Assembly (NCBI RefSeq): GCF_031344075.1
Contig: NZ_JAVJAN010000004.1
Coordinates: 56,519-120,518 of the forward strand
Length of the DNA stretch: 64,000 nucleotides
Reading direction: 5' to 3'
DNA from: Clostridium aquiflavi
Lineage (GTDB): Bacteria > Bacillota > Clostridia > Clostridiales > Clostridiaceae
Shown here: positions 61,539 to 64,000 of the stretch, in pieces
Position numbering within the stretch: the stretch's first letter is position 1
Layout of the letters: every line of letters starts with the position of its first letter
Translations under genes and position numbers: made by a program
The notes under the pieces: model-generated
What the model saw: only the letters and a program-made list of their open reading frames with translations
Told to the model about the DNA's origin: nothing
The model's database searches: none

Positions 61539-62288
61539 TTGAGAATTGATGGAAGAAAAAATGATCAAATAAGACATGTTAAAGTGACAAGACATTATAC
61601 AAAGTATGCAGAAGGTTCAGTGTATATAGAAGTAGGCGATACAAAAGTTTTATGTAATGTTTCTATTGAAGACAAAGTTCCACCATTTATGAAGGGAACA
61701 GGATCAGGATGGATTACAGCAGAATATAATATGCTTCCAAGATCAACAGAAACGAGAAAGATAAGAGATATCGCAAGATTAAAAATAGATGGAAGAACAA
61801 TGGAGATACAAAGGCTTATAGGAAGAGCATTAAGATCTGTTGTAGATTTAAAAGCTTTAGGAGAAAAGACATTATGGATCGATTGTGATGTTATTCAAGC
61901 TGATGGTGGTACAAGAACTACAGCTATCTCAGGAGCATTTATAGCATTAGTTGATGCTGTCAATAAATTGCATAAAATAAAACCTTTTAAGGTATATCCT
62001 ATTAGAAGTTTTGTTGCAGCAGTAAGTGTTGGTATAGTTAATGATGAGAAAATATTAGATTTATGTTATCAAGAAGATTCAAAAGCAAAAGTAGATATGA
62101 ATATAATTATGACTGATGAAGGTAGCTTTGTTGAAGTTCAAGGTACTGGAGAAGAGAGTCCATATACTAGAAATGAGTTAAATGAGTTATTGGATTTAGG
62201 AGAAAAGGGAATAAAACAAATGATTAATGTTCAAAAAGAATCATTAAAGATGGAATCTCTTTGGATTGGTACTGGAGGAAATAATTAG
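61539..62288 (+). CDS. rph: Ribonuclease PH
   Basis: 249 residues from TTG 61539 (TTTGGAG 10 bases upstream; an in-frame GTG at 61530 is too close). It starts RIDGRKNDQIR, then PRSTETRK, DCDVIQADGGTRTTAISGA and VDMNIIMTDEG, as in the phosphate-dependent 3'-to-5' exoribonuclease that trims tRNA ends. It lies 3 bases before rdgB, the usual rph-rdgB-yfcE order of clostridia, and close to a tRNA cluster. Confidence 0.93.
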   Translation: MRIDGRKNDQIRHVKVTRHYTKYAEGSVYIEVGDTKVLCNVSIEDKVPPFMKGTGSGWITAEYNMLPRSTETRKIRDIARLKIDGRTMEIQRLIGRALRSVVDLKALGEKTLWIDCDVIQADGGTRTTAISGAFIALVDAVNKLHKIKPFKVYPIRSFVAAVSVGIVNDEKILDLCYQEDSKAKVDMNIIMTDEGSFVEVQGTGEESPYTRNELNELLDLGEKGIKQMINVQKESLKMESLWIGTGGNN

Positions 62289-62291
62289 ATT

Positions 62292-62909
62292 ATGAAAAAA
62301 CTTATTTTAGCTAGTAATAATGTAAAAAAAATAAAAGAAATGAAAGAATTATTAAAAGATCTAAATATTGAAATAAAATCTTTAAATGAAGAAAATATAG
62401 ATATAGATGTAGAAGAAGATGGTAGTACATTTGAAGAAAATGCAAAGAAAAAGGCTAAAGAAATATATAATTTATTAAAATCAAGATATGAAAAGGACTT
62501 TTTAATTTTAAGCGATGATTCTGGATTGCAGGTTGATTACTTAAAGGGTGCACCAGGAATATACTCAGCTAGGTATGCAGGAGAGCATGGTAATGATAAA
62601 AAGAATAATGAAAAATTATTATTAGAATTATCAAATGTTCCTACTAATAAAAGGACCGCCAAATTTGTGTGTCAAATAGCTATGTTTGATGAATACGGAA
62701 AGTATTATTCAATAACTGGAGATGTAAATGGATATATTTTAGAAAAGCCACAGGGAGATGATGGCTTTGGATATGATCCTTTATTTTTCTATGGTCCATT
62801 AAATAAAACTTTTGCAGAGTTAACTCTAGAAGAAAAGAATGATATAAGTCATAGAGGAATAGCTTTAAAAAAATTAAAAGGCACAATATTAAATCTGATA
62901 AGCGAATAG
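62292..62909 (+). CDS. rdgB: XTP/dITP pyrophosphatase (RdgB/HAM1)
   Basis: 205 residues: LILASNNVKKIKEMKELL near the start, SDDSGLQVDYLKGAPGIYSARYAG, and GDDGFGYDPLFF. It hydrolyses deaminated purine triphosphates to keep them out of DNA and RNA. The ATG is close behind rph; there is little ribosome site of its own, so coupling is likely. Confidence 0.93.
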   Translation: MKKLILASNNVKKIKEMKELLKDLNIEIKSLNEENIDIDVEEDGSTFEENAKKKAKEIYNLLKSRYEKDFLILSDDSGLQVDYLKGAPGIYSARYAGEHGNDKKNNEKLLLELSNVPTNKRTAKFVCQIAMFDEYGKYYSITGDVNGYILEKPQGDDGFGYDPLFFYGPLNKTFAELTLEEKNDISHRGIALKKLKGTILNLISE

Positions 62910-62920
62910 GGGAGCAAATC

Positions 62921-63400
62921 ATGTTAATTGCAGTAATAAGTGATACTCATAGAATGAGCAATTATATAAAAATAGCTAGTGAATATATAAAAGATGCTGA
63001 TATTGCTATACATTTAGGAGATAATGTTGAAGATGCAGAAGAAATATCAAAAGAATTTAATGGTGAGATTTATATTGTAAGTGGAAATTGTGATTATAAA
63101 GATAAATATCCTAAAGAAGGAATTATAGACATAGAGGGTATTAGAATATTTTTTACTCATGGTGATTTATATGGCGTTAAATATGGTTTAAATAATATTT
63201 ATTATAAATCAAAAGAGCTAAAAGCAGATATAGCTCTTTTTGGACATACACATATTTCAATGATAGAAAAGTATGATGATGTAATATTGATGAATCCAGG
63301 TAGTTTATCATTACCAAGAAATAGGGGGAGACATATAGGGTTTATAGAAATAAAAAAAGGACTAGAACCCAGTGTTTATCTAAAAGAAATTGATATATAG
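62921..63400 (+). CDS. YfcE/MJ0936-type metallophosphoesterase
   Basis: 159 residues of the calcineurin-like phosphodiesterase fold: SDTHR (metal ligands Asp and His), HLGDN, GNCD, THGD and GHTH, which complete the two-metal site. Small phosphodiesterase with broad substrates in vitro. GGGGAGC precedes the ATG, and it closes the rph operon. Confidence 0.9.
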   Translation: MLIAVISDTHRMSNYIKIASEYIKDADIAIHLGDNVEDAEEISKEFNGEIYIVSGNCDYKDKYPKEGIIDIEGIRIFFTHGDLYGVKYGLNNIYYKSKELKADIALFGHTHISMIEKYDDVILMNPGSLSLPRNRGRHIGFIEIKKGLEPSVYLKEIDI

Positions 63401-63466
63401 AATAAAATGTAAGAGATGATTTTAGGTATAGATATAAAAAAATATAATAATTTTTCAAAAAAAGTA

Positions 63467-63495
63467 TTGACGAATTAATTTGTATATTGTAGAAT
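63467..63495 (+). promoter_or_regulatory. Promoter of the tRNA-Pro/tRNA-Gly transcript
   Basis: TTGACG (63467-63472) and TAGAAT (63490-63495), spacer 17 bp, 35 bases before the first tRNA. Confidence 0.7.
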
Positions 63496-63529
63496 AGTCA
63501 TTGTCGTCAGGAGATAACAACAATGACTC

Positions 63530-63605
63530 CGGGGTGTGGCGCAGATGGGAGCGCGCGTGGTTTGGGACCATGAGGTCGCAGGTTCGATCCCTGTCACCCC
63601 GACCA
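63530..63605 (+). tRNA. tRNA-Pro (anticodon TGG), CCA encoded
   Basis: CGGGGTG / CACCCCG acceptor stem, D arm GCGC..GCGC, anticodon loop TTTGGGA with TGG at 34-36, T arm GCAGG TTCGATC CCTGT, and 3' ACCA. Confidence 0.97.
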
Positions 63606-63622
63606 AGTTAAAATGTAATATT

Positions 63623-63696
63623 GCGGGTGTAGCTCAATGGTAGAGCCCTAGCCTTCCAAGCTAGTTACGTGAGTTCGATTCTCATCACCCGCTCCA
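63623..63696 (+). tRNA. tRNA-Gly (anticodon TCC), CCA encoded
   Basis: GCGGGTG / CACCCGC acceptor stem, AGCTCAATGGTAGAGC D arm, anticodon loop CTTCCAA with TCC, T arm GTGAG TTCGATT CTCAT, 3' TCCA. Confidence 0.97.
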
Positions 63697-63765
63697 TTAA
63701 CATTAATAACTAATAATCCTTGATGAATGTTAAAAGTAATTTAAACATGAGAATGAAAAAGTTAC

Positions 63766-63794
63766 TTGACATAACTTAGAGAATAATTTATAAT
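63766..63794 (+). promoter_or_regulatory. Upstream promoter (P1) of the tRNA-Arg transcript
   Basis: TTGACA (63766-63771) and TATAAT (63789-63794), both perfect consensus with a 17-bp spacer. Such boxes are typical of stable-RNA genes. Confidence 0.85.
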
Positions 63795-63861
63795 GATAAA
63801 GGTTCTTGGGTTAAAAGTTTAAAGCGATTTTTGAAAATTCAAAAAAGAGTTTTTAAAAAAC

Positions 63862-63890
63862 TTGACAGAATAAACCTTATGAATTAAAAT
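63862..63890 (+). promoter_or_regulatory. Downstream promoter (P2) of the tRNA-Arg transcript
   Basis: TTGACA (63862-63867) and TAAAAT (63885-63890), spacer 17 bp, 38 bases before the tRNA. Confidence 0.8.
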
Positions 63891-63928
63891 GATAAACGTT
63901 GTAACAAGAGATACAAAAAACAAAATAT

Positions 63929-64000
<72 letters not shown>

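Overview
The window is strongly AT-rich, and nearly all of its genes lie on the plus strand behind good AGGAGG-type ribosome binding sites. Gene content points to a butyrate-forming, saccharolytic Clostridium sensu stricto (C. butyricum / C. beijerinckii type). The markers are rex followed by crt-bcd-etfB-etfA-hbd, a monomeric [FeFe] hydrogenase, an Etf-linked lactate dehydrogenase cluster, gatCAB, a sorbitol PTS operon of the clostridial kind, and a CIRCE-controlled groESL. No phage, CRISPR array, transposase or rRNA gene was seen. Species assignment is inference.

Layout. 1-4.1 kb: Etf-linked lactate oxidation operon (lctB, lctC, lctD) whose first gene, an L-lactate permease, has lost its middle; a Rex-like site and a GntR-like operator lie at its promoter. 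4.3-8.8 kb: a short inverted-repeat element, a patatin-like hydrolase, a SEC-C protein, a mannose-1-phosphate guanylyltransferase and a zinc phospholipase C-like protein. 8.8-11.6 kb: metal-responsive cadC-like repressor and CadA/ZntA efflux ATPase. 12.1-17.9 kb: Rex and the crotonyl-CoA to butyryl-CoA operon with two perfect Rex operators. 18-21.3 kb: a C_GCAxxG_C_C protein, an OGG1-type glycosylase and an [FeFe] hydrogenase. 21.5-25.5 kb: a two-component system followed by a membrane-anchored protein and an orphan solute-binding lipoprotein. 25.9-31.9 kb: groES-groEL, a prepilin-like gene, guaB under a guanine riboswitch, and guaA. 32-35.2 kb: FliB-like methylase, polysaccharide deacetylase and a protein made of 24 consecutive GX3 units, with two copies of an 88-nt structured repeat. 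35.5-43.9 kb: sorbitol PTS regulon, fructose-6-phosphate aldolase, pgi and a YaiI-family gene. 44-48.4 kb: a seven-repeat Y_Y_Y protein, lytic transglycosylase, rsuA-like pseudouridine synthase and a predicted small RNA. 48.5-57.5 kb: pcrA interrupted by an intein with a GIY-YIG-like domain, ligA, gatCAB. 57.5-63.4 kb: three poorly characterised proteins, then rph-rdgB-yfcE-like. 63.4-64 kb: tRNA-Pro, tRNA-Gly and a tRNA-Arg cut by the window end.

Redox theme: butyryl-CoA synthesis, lactate oxidation and hydrogenase all move electrons between NADH and ferredoxin, and Rex-type sites occur at both the bcs and the lactate promoters, so the two Etf systems may be co-regulated by NADH/NAD+. Sugar theme: sorbitol is taken up by a PTS as sorbitol-6-phosphate, oxidised to fructose-6-phosphate, and handled by the neighbouring aldolase and isomerase genes.

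Most noteworthy: (1) the 88-nt repeat pair that folds around a common closing stem; (2) the PcrA intein; (3) a family of roughly 75-220 bp non-autonomous elements, four of them with exact 8-bp target duplications; (4) a predicted small RNA at 48029-48126; (5) the GX3 protein; (6) the internally deleted lactate permease.
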